Source: an uncultured Prevotella sp. (lineage in GTDB: Bacteria; Bacteroidota; Bacteroidia; Bacteroidales; Bacteroidaceae). Taken from it: a stretch of 16,854 nucleotides of DNA. Below, piece after piece: positions 7,687 to 14,596 of this stretch (position 1 is its first letter; each line of letters starts with the position of its first letter). The position numbers and the translations under genes are program-made. The notes under the pieces were generated by a model. The model saw nothing but the letters and a program-made list of their open reading frames with translations. It was not told the DNA's origin and did not search any database. The stretch spans positions 1 to 16,854 of the forward strand of contig USSF01000048.1 of assembly GCA_900557405.1 (NCBI GenBank), read 5' to 3'.

Positions 7687-8244
7687 CTAATTCACTGTCA
7701 GCACGCCATAGGCTCCCGTCGTATTGCCCCTGTAGCGTATCATGCCTTTCCCTTTGTCGCCCTTTACAAGAATCCCGTGGCTGTTCATGTCATACACCCT
7801 GTGGCACGACTTGCAGGTGGCCAGTCCGTCAACGCCCAGCGTAAGCTGATAGCGGGGCAGACTGGTGCTTTCATAGCAGTTGCGGCATTGGTTGTCATAG
7901 GCATAGAACTTTCCGTCGAGATTGCTGAAGCCAACGATGATGCCGTTGTAGACGCCCAGGGTCCAGTTGGCCTCGTTGTCAATCCTGTTCTGCGGAGAAT
8001 ATGTCGGGTCGCCGCCCTGGTTTGACTCGAACTTGAATCTCGCCATGCCTTCCTTTGAAATCCTGCAGAACACGCCGGGGGAATCCGCAGTCATGGCGCT
8101 CGCCAGCGTGGGGTTCTTCAGATTCAGGTTGTTCATCACCAGATGGCATGGATAGTTGCTGTATTCCGGTTCCGCACACCCGCCCGCCATAAGGGCAAGG
8201 AGGGCAGTAAGGAGAATCCGTGTCTTAGATGTTCTTCCTTTCAT
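7687..8244 (-). CDS. Rieske-like lipoprotein with two CxxC pairs
   Basis: A 185-residue lipoprotein with lipobox ending in Cys23 (LMAGGC). I chose ATG 8244, preceded closely by AAAGGAAG; ATG 8259 is possible because the string ATGAAAGGAAG is duplicated there. The C-terminal half has the outline of a Rieske ferredoxin fold: VGFSNLDGKFYAYDNQC, then GVDGLATCKSCHRVYD, then a glycine-rich end. In a true Rieske centre the ligands are C-x-H and C-x2-H. Here they are C120-x2-C123 and C144-x2-C147 followed by His148, so the site may bind iron or zinc in a rubredoxin-like way rather than a [2Fe-2S] Rieske cluster. Two further cysteines (33, 60) may be structural. It sits in the minus-strand run between the SRPBCC gene and the YqiA-type hydrolase. 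Function is unknown. Confidence 0.75.
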   Translation of the reverse strand: MKGRTSKTRILLTALLALMAGGCAEPEYSNYPCHLVMNNLNLKNPTLASAMTADSPGVFCRISKEGMARFKFESNQGGDPTYSPQNRIDNEANWTLGVYNGIIVGFSNLDGKFYAYDNQCRNCYESTSLPRYQLTLGVDGLATCKSCHRVYDMNSHGILVKGDKGKGMIRYRGNTTGAYGVLTVN

Positions 8245-8336
8245 GTATCTTCCTTTCATATATGTTTCAGGCTGTATGATAATACGATTATAAAGTGCAT
8301 GATGCCGATTATCCCACGCAACGATGCAAAACATCA

Positions 8337-8375
8337 GCATCGGAGCGCTCATGCGGTTTCAGAGCACTCCGATGC
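8337..8375. terminator. Strong hairpin downstream of pyrE-SRPBCC
   Basis: GCATCGGAGCGCTC (8337-8350) pairs with GAGCACTCCGATGC (8362-8375) with one mismatch (C8346 with A8366) and an 11-base loop. It lies 75 bases beyond the SRPBCC stop on the minus strand. No proper T-run follows on either strand (TGATGTTTTG on minus), so it may be a weak terminator or a transcript-end stabiliser. Confidence 0.45.
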
Positions 8376-8450
8376 GACGATGTATGTATTTCTTAGGCGC
8401 ATGTTTCCATTGTTTCCCGTGCGCTGCTTATGTCATCCTTCAAGAGGGGA

Positions 8451-8861
8451 TTATTCATAGGGAATCATCGCCAACACGTCGGCGATTTTCTCCAGACCCT
8501 CCTGCAGCGGCTTCGACACCATGCCCTTGATGAAGGGGTTGATGTCGGCCTTTATGGTGAGCTTCATCTTGCATGCGGCATCACCCTCGGGCACCACCTG
8601 AATCCAGAGGTTGGCCGAGATGGGGGAGTTCTCCGTGGCGAACTTGATGCACTTCGGCTCCTCGCGTTCGATGATTCTCATCGACACGCTGCCCATCGGG
8701 GCGCTGATGGTCAAGCTGTCGGAGTCGAACGAGAGGTCCTTGATCTTGTCGGCGGGAATCTTGTCGCGCACCTTTTCCAGATTGCTCAGGTCGCTGAGCT
8801 TATCGTATACAGCCTGCTGCCTGTAGGGGATATGTTTTATGCTGCTTTCAAACTTGCTCAT
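8451..8861 (-). CDS. SRPBCC (START/polyketide cyclase-like) family protein
   Basis: A 136-residue soluble protein with no signal peptide. The pattern (short N-terminal beta strand, VYDKLSDLSNLEKVRDKIP helix pair, central strands LTISAPMGSVSMRIIEREEPKCIKFA, amphipathic WIQVVPEGDAACKMKLTIKAD, long C-terminal helix FIKGMVSKPLQEGLEKIADVLAMIP) matches the helix-grip SRPBCC fold, which binds hydrophobic ligands in a deep cavity. The ligand is not predictable. Its ATG shares one base with the pyrE stop (TAATG at 8863-8859), indicating translational coupling. The pairing with pyrE points to co-expression, not necessarily a pyrimidine role. The call rests on pattern recognition, not an alignment. Confidence 0.8.
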   Translation of the reverse strand: MSKFESSIKHIPYRQQAVYDKLSDLSNLEKVRDKIPADKIKDLSFDSDSLTISAPMGSVSMRIIEREEPKCIKFATENSPISANLWIQVVPEGDAACKMKLTIKADINPFIKGMVSKPLQEGLEKIADVLAMIPYE

Positions 8862-9493
8862 TATTTCCTCCAGTTTGCAGGGTCCTTACGCCATTCGTGA
8901 ATAACCTCCGCGTCGTCAGCCTTGATGTAACCGGTCTCCGAAGCCTCAGCCACCACGTGCTCATAGTCGGTCAGCGTAACGAGCTTCACGCCAGCCTCCT
9001 CGAAAGCCTTCTTTGCCACGTCGAATCCGTAGGTGAATGATGCTACCATACCTACCACCTCGCAGCAGTTCTTGCGGATAGCCTCCACTGCCTTGAGCGA
9101 AGAACCGCCTGTAGAGATGAGATCCTCAATCACCACCACCTTCATGCCTGGTGTGAGTTCGCCCTCGATAAGGTTCTCCAGTCCGTGGTCTTTTGGTTTG
9201 CTTCTCACGTATACGAACGGCAGATTCAGTTCGTCGGCTACGAGTGCTCCCTGTGCGATGGCTCCAGTGGCAACGCCTGCCACAGCTTCTGCCTCAGGGA
9301 AATTCTCCAATACGGCGTGTACGAGCTCAAGCTTCACGTAGTTGCGCAGCTCCGGGAAGGAGAGTGTCTTGCGGTTGTCGCAATAGAACGGTGACTTCCA
9401 TCCTGATGCCCATGTGAATGGGTTTTCTGGCTGAAGCTTGATGGCTTTTACTTTAAGAAGTTTTGATGCGAATACTTTTTTCTGAGAATCCAT
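8861..9493 (-). CDS. pyrE: Orotate phosphoribosyltransferase
   Basis: A 210-residue cytoplasmic enzyme that joins orotate and PRPP to give orotidine 5'-monophosphate and pyrophosphate, the fifth step of UMP synthesis. The family signs are clear: FTWASGWKSPFYCDNR near the N-terminus (residues 26-41), GVATGAIAQG (73-82), the flexible-loop segment YVRSKPKDHG (95-104), and the PRPP-binding motif VVVIEDLISTGGSS (119-132) with the acidic pair ED. Length matches the family (~210). A 117-base gap with a hairpin precedes it, so it may have its own promoter, and its last base overlaps the SRPBCC start. No attenuator-like leader was recognised. Confidence 0.96.
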   Translation of the reverse strand: MDSQKKVFASKLLKVKAIKLQPENPFTWASGWKSPFYCDNRKTLSFPELRNYVKLELVHAVLENFPEAEAVAGVATGAIAQGALVADELNLPFVYVRSKPKDHGLENLIEGELTPGMKVVVIEDLISTGGSSLKAVEAIRKNCCEVVGMVASFTYGFDVAKKAFEEAGVKLVTLTDYEHVVAEASETGYIKADDAEVIHEWRKDPANWRK

Positions 9494-9581
9494 TGTTATG
9501 AAATTTATTTTTTTTGGTTTATTGTTTTCATTTTGCGGACTGATGCTTCTATAAAATCTAAAAGGTATAGAAAGTCCAGAT

Positions 9582-9600
9582 ATTCCGGAAAAACCGGAAT
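9582..9600. other. Short perfect hairpin between the cyclase gene and pyrE
   Basis: ATTCCGG (9582-9588) and CCGGAAT (9594-9600) form a perfect 7-bp stem with a 5-base A loop on plus (T loop on minus). It lies 10 bases beyond the stop of the minus-strand cyclase gene. There is no T-run after it, so it is not a classic terminator; it may mark the 3' end or a processing site. Confidence 0.45.
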
Positions 9601-9610
9601 GCCCCAGGTC

Positions 9611-10603
9611 CTACTCCGCAAACAGCACCTGTATCACAGTCTGCCCCACGGCCTTGAGGATGTTCCTGTCGATATTCTCCATCGTGTCGTTCACGGTGTG
9701 CCAGGTGGTACCGAAGGAGCTCTGCTCGCAGTTGGGATAGTAGGGGATGATGTCTACTGTGGGGATTCTTGCTATCTTGTTTACAGGGATGTGGTCGTCG
9801 GTGACATATCCGCCCTGTTCATTGGGGAAGACAGACTCGTAGCCGGCTGTACGCGCTGCCGCCCACACCTTGTCCACGATAGGCGCTGCCATTTCCCTTG
9901 ACATTCCTTCCTGATAGAAGCGAGCGCCGACACCGCCCACCATATCGAGCAGTATTCCGAAGCGCGCCTCATATCCGGGCTTGTGCGGGTTTGCCGCCCA
10001 ATATTGCGCTCCGAGAGCCCACGAGTCGCCCGTGTCCTCCTTGTCGCTCCACTGTGGCACTCCCCAGTCTTCGGCATCGAAGCATACGAAATCCACACCG
10101 ATATTCAGCGAGTCTGCCTTCTGCAGCAGTCTTGCCACTTCTATCATCACGGCAACGCCGCTCGCACCGTCGTTTGCAGCCATTACGGGCTTCTTCCAAT
10201 TGGTGCTGTCAGGGTCGTTGTCTGCCCACGGACGGCTGTCCCAGTGGGCGCAGAGCAGGATTCGCGTGGTCAGCTCCGGCTTGTAGCTTGCGATGATGTT
10301 GTTGCTCTTGAGCATCGTTCCGTCGAAGCCCTTCAGGTCTGCTTTCTGCTCTGTCACGGTGCATCCGTACTGCTTGAATTTCTCCACTATCCATCTGGCG
10401 CATTTGTCATGCGCCTCGCTGTTCATCGTTCTTGGACCGAACTCACACTGCTTCTCGCAGAAGGCATAAGCCGAATCGGCGTTGAACTCCGGTCCTACGG
10501 CTACTGCCGCGGGCTGTGAGTCGGCCTTCTTGGTGCTCTTGCATGATGTGGCTGTAGCCAGGGCAAAGAGGGCGAGAAGGGGAAGGATATGTTTTGGTTT
10601 CAT
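9611..10603 (-). CDS. Glutaminyl-peptide cyclotransferase-like M28 lipoprotein
   Basis: A 330-residue lipoprotein (lipobox ATATSC, lipid Cys21) of the zinc M28/type II glutaminyl cyclase group. Such enzymes turn N-terminal Gln into pyroglutamate; periplasmic forms are known in Porphyromonas gingivalis and Prevotella intermedia. Key residues seen: LCAHWDSRPWAD (118-128), a zinc Asp in ANDGASG (Asp145), FDAEDWG with likely catalytic Glu178 and zinc ligand Asp179, and His302 in TTWHTVND. The pattern D, E-D, H with a single zinc favours cyclase over two-zinc aminopeptidase, though the latter is not excluded. It follows the C26/M19 gene by 54 bases in what looks like one operon. The secreted protein at 57-1406 would expose N-terminal Gln after signal cleavage, a plausible substrate. 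Confidence 0.82.
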   Translation of the reverse strand: MKPKHILPLLALFALATATSCKSTKKADSQPAAVAVGPEFNADSAYAFCEKQCEFGPRTMNSEAHDKCARWIVEKFKQYGCTVTEQKADLKGFDGTMLKSNNIIASYKPELTTRILLCAHWDSRPWADNDPDSTNWKKPVMAANDGASGVAVMIEVARLLQKADSLNIGVDFVCFDAEDWGVPQWSDKEDTGDSWALGAQYWAANPHKPGYEARFGILLDMVGGVGARFYQEGMSREMAAPIVDKVWAAARTAGYESVFPNEQGGYVTDDHIPVNKIARIPTVDIIPYYPNCEQSSFGTTWHTVNDTMENIDRNILKAVGQTVIQVLFAE

Positions 10604-10657
10604 TGTCTTGATTGTTGTTATTGTTTTTTTGAGGGGGCAGGGGTTGGAAGGGCCGGC

Positions 10658-12457
10658 TTAGAGCCCTTGCCTCTTTGCCTGCACCATAGCCATGATGCGG
10701 AGCCAGTTGCCGCCCCATATCTTCTCTATGTCCTGCATGGAGTAGCGGCGGCGCATCAGCTGGATGGTGAAGTTTATCAGTTCCGAGGAGTCGGCGATGC
10801 CGCATACTCCGCCGTCGCCGTCGAAATCGGTGCCGATGCCCACGTGGTCGATGCCCATTATGTCCACAGCATGGTCGAGATGCGCCATGGCGTCCATGAT
10901 GCTCGCCTCCTGGTCGTCGTTGCGCAGGAATCCGTTGTATAGCGTTATCTGCTGCACTCCGCCTTTCTGTGCGAGCGCGCGCATCTGGTCATCGGTGAGG
11001 TTGCGGGCCACGTCGCACAGCGCCTTGCAGTTGCTGTGGCTGCATACGATTGGCGTGGAACTTATGTCGAGAGCGTCATAGAAGCTCTTTTCGCCGGCAT
11101 GGCTCAGGTCCACCATCAGTCCGCAACGGTTCATCTCGCGTATCACGTCGGCCCCGAAATCGCTCACGCCGTTGTTCACGGCTTCCGTGCGCCTTGCACT
11201 GTCACAAATATCGTTGTCGCCGTTGTGACACAATGTGATGTATACCACTCCGCGCCTTGCGAAGTGTTCCACGTTCGACAGGTCGTGGTTGAGCGCGAGT
11301 CCGTTCTCTATGCCGAGCATTATCGACTTTCGTCCTGCCCTCATGTCGCCGTATATGTCGGACGGCGTGCGGGCTATTGACACCACCTTGTCGTTCTTGT
11401 TCACTATCTCCTCTATCTTGTCGAATATCAGGTCGGCGTATGCCGCCGGCGTATCCACGGGGAACGGTGCCACCTCGCGGAACTCCTGCCCTGGCTGCGG
11501 CTGCGGCAGATAGGCCGCCATGGTGACAGCTTGCTGTCTGCCTTCGCCCATCTTGTGCAGGTCCACGAGAATCCTGCTGTCCCTCCAGTCGAAGCGTATC
11601 CCTTCGGGGAAGAACATCGGCGTATCGCAGTGGGAGTCGAGCGTGATGATGCTGCCGTGAATACGCTTAGCCCCAGAGAATTCCTCAGCTCTCTCCACAA
11701 GCCAACGGAAGAGAGGCAACCCCTCTTCTCCCAGCCATTCGGGATGCCATTGCACTCCGATGATTGACTTGTATTCGCTGCTTTCCATTGCCTCCACCAC
11801 TCCGTCGGGAGCGCATGCCGACATATTGAACCGTCTGCCGCAGCTGCCCACAGCCTGGTGGTGGAAAGAGTTCACGTATATCTTCTCCTTTTTATATATA
11901 GAGAAAAGCATGGAGTCCGGCTCAATCCTCACGGAATGTGTCGGTTCGCCACGCTGTTCGGCGTCCTGACTGTGCTTTATCCTGTCGGTCGCCTTGCATT
12001 CCATATTGTCCGTGCCCGTGGTGTTGATGTCCTGCCTCACCTTACCGCCGAGCGCCATGGCCAGAGTCTGTATGCCGCGGCATATGCCGAGCATCGGAAT
12101 CTGCCTGTTGTACGCCAGCCTCACGGTGAGCAGTTCGGGCAGGTCGCGGTGGGAGTTTATTCCGTGGAGACCCTCCACCGGCTCCTCGCCGCACCACAAC
12201 GGATTGAAGTCTCCCCCTCCCGAGAGGAGCAGTCCGTCGATATTGTCGAGCGTATTAATTATCACGTCCGCATCAGCCACCGGCGGGATGATTACCGGCA
12301 CTCCTCCTGCCCTCACCACCTGCATGTAGTATGGTTCGGTAAGGGCCGTCCCACCGTCGGCAAAGTTGCCCGTAATGCCTATCACGGGCTTCCTCTTTGC
12401 CTCGGGGTATGATCTGTAGATGCTGTTCAGCCGCGATTGGAAATCAAATGGTTCCAC
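10658..12457 (-). CDS. Fused C26 gamma-glutamyl hydrolase-like and M19 membrane dipeptidase-like protein
   Basis: A 599-residue two-domain protein with no signal peptide. Residues about 23-255 are a class I glutamine amidotransferase-like peptidase C26 domain (as in gamma-glutamyl-GABA hydrolase PuuD): KPVIGITGNF, LLLSGGGDFNP, nucleophile Cys126 in GICRGIQ, and His238/Glu240 in GVQWHPEW. Residues about 268-595 are a renal dipeptidase (M19) domain: metal motif SHCDTP (His276, Asp278), GIENGLALN, LMVDLSHAG, IVCSHSNCKAL, and HVGIGTDFDGDGG. M19 enzymes cut dipeptides such as Cys-Gly; C26 enzymes cut gamma-glutamyl bonds. Joined, they could take apart gamma-glutamyl peptides such as glutathione or wall-derived peptides; that is inference. 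The gene follows an Lrp-type regulator by 42 bases and precedes the cyclase-like lipoprotein by 54. Confidence 0.9.
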   Translation of the reverse strand: MEPFDFQSRLNSIYRSYPEAKRKPVIGITGNFADGGTALTEPYYMQVVRAGGVPVIIPPVADADVIINTLDNIDGLLLSGGGDFNPLWCGEEPVEGLHGINSHRDLPELLTVRLAYNRQIPMLGICRGIQTLAMALGGKVRQDINTTGTDNMECKATDRIKHSQDAEQRGEPTHSVRIEPDSMLFSIYKKEKIYVNSFHHQAVGSCGRRFNMSACAPDGVVEAMESSEYKSIIGVQWHPEWLGEEGLPLFRWLVERAEEFSGAKRIHGSIITLDSHCDTPMFFPEGIRFDWRDSRILVDLHKMGEGRQQAVTMAAYLPQPQPGQEFREVAPFPVDTPAAYADLIFDKIEEIVNKNDKVVSIARTPSDIYGDMRAGRKSIMLGIENGLALNHDLSNVEHFARRGVVYITLCHNGDNDICDSARRTEAVNNGVSDFGADVIREMNRCGLMVDLSHAGEKSFYDALDISSTPIVCSHSNCKALCDVARNLTDDQMRALAQKGGVQQITLYNGFLRNDDQEASIMDAMAHLDHAVDIMGIDHVGIGTDFDGDGGVCGIADSSELINFTIQLMRRRYSMQDIEKIWGGNWLRIMAMVQAKRQGL

Positions 12458-12499
12458 TATTCTTCGGATATAGTATTTTCTTTCCTGTTACGCTGAATA

Positions 12500-13003
12500 T
12501 TAGTCCTCCTTGCTTCTTGACCTCTTGCTTGCAGCCTCGATGTCCTTCTGCGCGATAGGTATCTCTCTCTTGATGCTCTGCTCCAGCGAGATGAGCGTCT
12601 CTGTGGCAACCACTCCCGGAATCTCCTGCATCTGGTTGTTGAGCAGGTCCATGAGCTGCTCGTTGTCCTTTGCATATAGTTTCACGAGCATTGTGTACGG
12701 ACCGGTAGTGAAGTGGCACTCCACGATTTCGGGAATATGAACGAGCTGCTCCACCACAGCCTTGTACATGCTTCCTCTCTCGAGCGTGATTCCCACGTAT
12801 GTGCATGTGGAGAATCCGAGGCTCTTCGGGTCAACATCGAATTTGCTGCCCGTGATCACTCCGTCTTCTGTGAGATGCTGTACGCGCTGATGGATGGCTG
12901 CGCGTGAGACGTTACACTCTGCTGCCACGTCCTTGAAAGGGAGGCGTGCGTTTTTCGACAAGATACTGAGTATCTTTTTGTCAAGTCTGTCTATTTTCTC
13001 CAT
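12500..13003 (-). CDS. Lrp/AsnC-family transcriptional regulator
   Basis: A 167-residue regulator. Residues 1-60 are the winged helix-turn-helix: MEKIDRLDKKILSILSKNAR, then FKDVAAECNVSRAAIHQRVQHL and the wing ITGSKFDVDPKSLG. Residues about 65-145 are the RAM (ligand-binding) domain: YVGITLERGSMYKAVVEQL, EIVECHFTTGPYTMLVKLYA, and the terminal strand GVVATETLISLEQSIKREIP. The tail is charged (ASKRSRSKED). Members sense amino acids and bind DNA as octamers. The gene is first in a minus-strand unit with the C26/M19 fusion 42 bases on, so it plausibly controls peptide or amino-acid use and itself. A promoter lies at 13108-13138. Confidence 0.93.
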   Translation of the reverse strand: MEKIDRLDKKILSILSKNARLPFKDVAAECNVSRAAIHQRVQHLTEDGVITGSKFDVDPKSLGFSTCTYVGITLERGSMYKAVVEQLVHIPEIVECHFTTGPYTMLVKLYAKDNEQLMDLLNNQMQEIPGVVATETLISLEQSIKREIPIAQKDIEAASKRSRSKED

Positions 13004-13107
13004 AATTATATTTTTATTTCTCTTGTTGTTATCTTTTTGTACTGTGTATTGTTCTTTAAATCTTCTTGTTATTCAGCCTCTTACGGATAGTAGTTTCTAA
13101 CACAGGG

Positions 13108-13138
13108 CAAAATTATGTGTTTTTTATCATTCGTGCAA
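13108..13138 (-). promoter_or_regulatory. Bacteroidetes-type promoter for the lrp-led operon
   Basis: On the minus strand TTG (13138-13136), a 20-base spacer, then TAATTTTG (13115-13108) match the -33/-7 consensus TTG and TAnnTTTG. Transcription would start near 13101, leaving a leader of about 98 bases before the ATG at 13003. The leader is AT-rich with no clear structure. Confidence 0.75.
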
Positions 13139-13278
13139 CATTCTGATGTTAAAAAATAGATATTATTTAGCATTATGGCATTTTTGTCATTTAGACTTTC
13201 AGTTTTTACTTTCTTTTTGTATTGAAAATCAATGACACATGCATTCCGGACAGCATCAAGCAGTGGATTCCATGGGAT

Positions 13279-13388
13279 GCGGAGCACAGGTTTTGCTATA
13301 GCATTGCTTCTCTCCGAGCAAAGCATTGCTTTCCTCTCCGAAAAGCATTGCTTTGCCAAACGGAAAGCAATGCTCCGGATACAGGAGT
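13279..13388. repeat. 22-bp tandem array built of 11-bp words (array B)
   Basis: Units of 22 bases start at 13301, 13323, 13345 and 13367, with a weaker one at 13279. Each of the first three begins GCATTGCTT and ends in A-rich AAA. The fourth begins GCAATGCT, the reverse complement of AGCATTGC. The third and fourth units form a perfect inverted pair, GCATTGCTTT (13345-13354) with AAAGCAATGC (13364-13373), around a 9-base loop. Confidence 0.85.
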
Positions 13389-13452
13389 AATATATATTAT
13401 CCGAATACAGCCACAAAAGAGCCAGCGTTTAATTTGCTCGTTCGTTCATAAA

Positions 13453-13541
13453 GGTAGTATACTGACAGTATTCCTATTGAATTACTCCAGTACTTCTATT
13501 GGATTACTCCAGTACTTCTATCCGAATCCATAAAAGTACTG
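13453..13541. repeat. 22-bp tandem array with inverted modules (array C)
   Basis: Units start at 13453, 13475, 13497 and 13519. The second and third differ at a single base out of 22. The last unit holds the same words in reverse complement: CAGTACTTCTAT (13510-13521) pairs with ATAAAAGTACTG (13530-13541) with one mismatch and an 8-base loop. The first unit is a weak copy (about half of bases shared). Confidence 0.85.
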
Positions 13542-13650
13542 ACTCATGCTTCCCCGCCAAACCCATTTCCTCGTCAACTTGTCAACCTGTAAACAGAAAA
13601 AATGGTCCCACACTTTCCGACAAAGCCACCTGTAATGACTTTCGAATAAT

Positions 13651-13738
13651 AGTGCCAGCAAAAGTGCAGCATACTGGCACAAAAAGTGCAGCATAGGAAT
13701 ACTCCTGGTAAACCATAGCTTTGCTCACGGTATACCGC
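13651..13738. repeat. 11-bp periodic array (array D)
   Basis: The word AAGTGCAGCAT appears at 13662 and again at 13684, exactly 22 bases apart. GTGCCAG (13652-13658) and its reverse complement CTGGCAC (13674-13680) are also spaced 22 bases apart. Later 11-base steps hold TGGTAAACCA and the perfect palindrome CGGTATACCG (13728-13737). It shares AGTGCAGCATA-type words with array A, 7 kb away. Confidence 0.75.
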
Positions 13739-13830
13739 TGCTGTTTGATTAAGTGAAATCTGATTTATAACCAGCGCTTGTCTTTTCCATTGGAATAAAT
13801 GCTGCTAATGTCTTATCAATTGCTTTCCGT

Positions 13831-14297
13831 TCATTTCTTGTTCTTTTCTTTTTCTTGCAACTCAAAAAATTCCTTTTGCTGTTCAATTTCTGCAATGAGA
13901 TCTTCTTTCTTTGGAAGGTAAGTCAAATATTTTGCAGCAAACAGTTGGGCATTGTCGTGAAGAATACTGTATCGTGCGAGGTCTTTGCTTTCATTTCTGC
14001 AACTACCGCATTCTTCTTTGGAGATTGCAACAAACGGAAATAGTACTGCGAATTAATGTTTCGATCAAGAGTACGTGTTGACCAATGTTCCTTTGAGGCT
14101 TCTGCCATATACCATTTTCTAGCATCTTCGTTTTGTACACGTAACAAAGAACGGTAATGCGTCCAATTTAGATTTGGTACGCGTGCGTACCAAATCTCGA
14201 AATCTCTGAAAGTAAGATAAAATTGTCGGTAATTACGAAGGTCTCTCGGTGAGATACTTTTGTTGTTTCCATATTCTCGACAAGTTTTTCAGACAGC
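13831..14297 (-). pseudogene. Broken YhcG/DUF1016 family nuclease gene
   Basis: Reading the minus strand from about 14297: a short piece LSEKLV, then a one-base frame shift near 14280, then REYGNNKSISPRDLRNYRQF and a long DUF1016 N-terminal stretch (DFEIWYARVPNLNWTHYRSL, ARKWYMAEASKEHWSTRTL, RNINSQYYFRLLQSPKK). Around 13980 the frame changes again and the text jumps to the C-terminal end of the family (ARYSILHDNAQLFAAKYLTY, LPKKEDLIAEIEQQ) ending at the stop 13831-13833. The central part, which in intact members (~330-380 residues) holds the PD-(D/E)XK nuclease core, is missing, as is the N-terminus. Intact YhcG-type genes are often mobile or restriction-associated. This copy cannot make an active nuclease. 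Confidence 0.8.
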
Positions 14298-14300
14298 CTT

Positions 14301-14411
14301 TTATGTTGACATTCTCCTCACTATCTCCGTCCAGTAGCAGGTCTCTCCATGTCCTTTAAGTCCGATACACACACTGACCGTATCAATTGAATCTACGATA
14401 AACCGGATGCT
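14301..14411 (-). other. Unidentified coding-like fragment
   Basis: A 36-codon open stretch, bounded by in-frame stops and with no good start codon, reads SIRFIVDSIDTVSV, then CIGLKGHGETCYWTEIV, ending RRMST at the TAA 14303-14301. It sits directly upstream of the broken YhcG gene and looks like the end of another decayed gene. I cannot assign a family. Confidence 0.3.
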
Positions 14412-14441
14412 TCATGCCGGAAAGATGAAGAGGAAAGAGTA

Positions 14442-14524
14442 TAAAAAAACAGTTTCCCCCATAATTTCAGTAACCTTGTAAGCATCCAATTACATTGATT
14501 ACCAATAATTAAAGGAGAAACTGT
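14442..14524 (-). terminator. Candidate terminator of the surface protein-peptide unit
   Basis: On the minus strand ACAGTTTCTCC (14524-14514) can pair with GGGGAAACTGT (14459-14449, one G-U), followed directly by a run of seven T. The loop is about 54 bases, long for an intrinsic terminator. It lies about 70 bases past the stop of the 65-residue peptide gene. On the plus strand the same arms would cover the AAAGGAG ahead of a 14-codon ORF. It could also be the paired ends of a decayed element. Confidence 0.45.
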
Positions 14525-14525
14525 T

Positions 14526-14570
14526 ATGAATGTAAAATCAAGCGATTCTTATAAAATCTCTAATCAGTAA
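14526..14570 (+). CDS. Possible 14-residue peptide ORF or truncated gene start
   Basis: ATG 14526 is preceded by AAAGGAG (14511-14517), a stronger ribosome site than most in this window, and reads MNVKSSDSYKISNQ to a TAA at 14568. The ribosome site overlaps one arm of the inverted repeat at 14442-14524. It may be the beginning of a gene whose rest was lost, a leader peptide, or chance. Confidence 0.2.
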   Translation: MNVKSSDSYKISNQ

Positions 14571-14596
14571 CCTCATTGAGATTATCCAGATATGCC

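Larger units (their letters stand above)
13139..13830. other. Gene-free spacer with periodic repeat arrays
   Basis: About 690 bases with no believable gene. The open frames here have no family match, arise over low-complexity repeat sequence and lack start context. The stretch holds three 11/22-bp arrays (listed separately) and a short tandem of GTCAACYT-like octamers at 13573-13596. From 13739 to 13830 I see nothing. Confidence 0.7.

Noticed and set aside
13081..13533. Open frames of 103 and 111 codons on opposite strands over array B
   Set aside because: They exist because the 22-bp array lacks stops in those frames; no start context, no family features, and they overlap each other and the lrp promoter.
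13855..14043. 62-codon plus-strand frame rich in Phe/Leu as a membrane peptide
   Set aside because: It lies opposite the recognisable YhcG C-terminal remnant, which explains the coding-like pattern.
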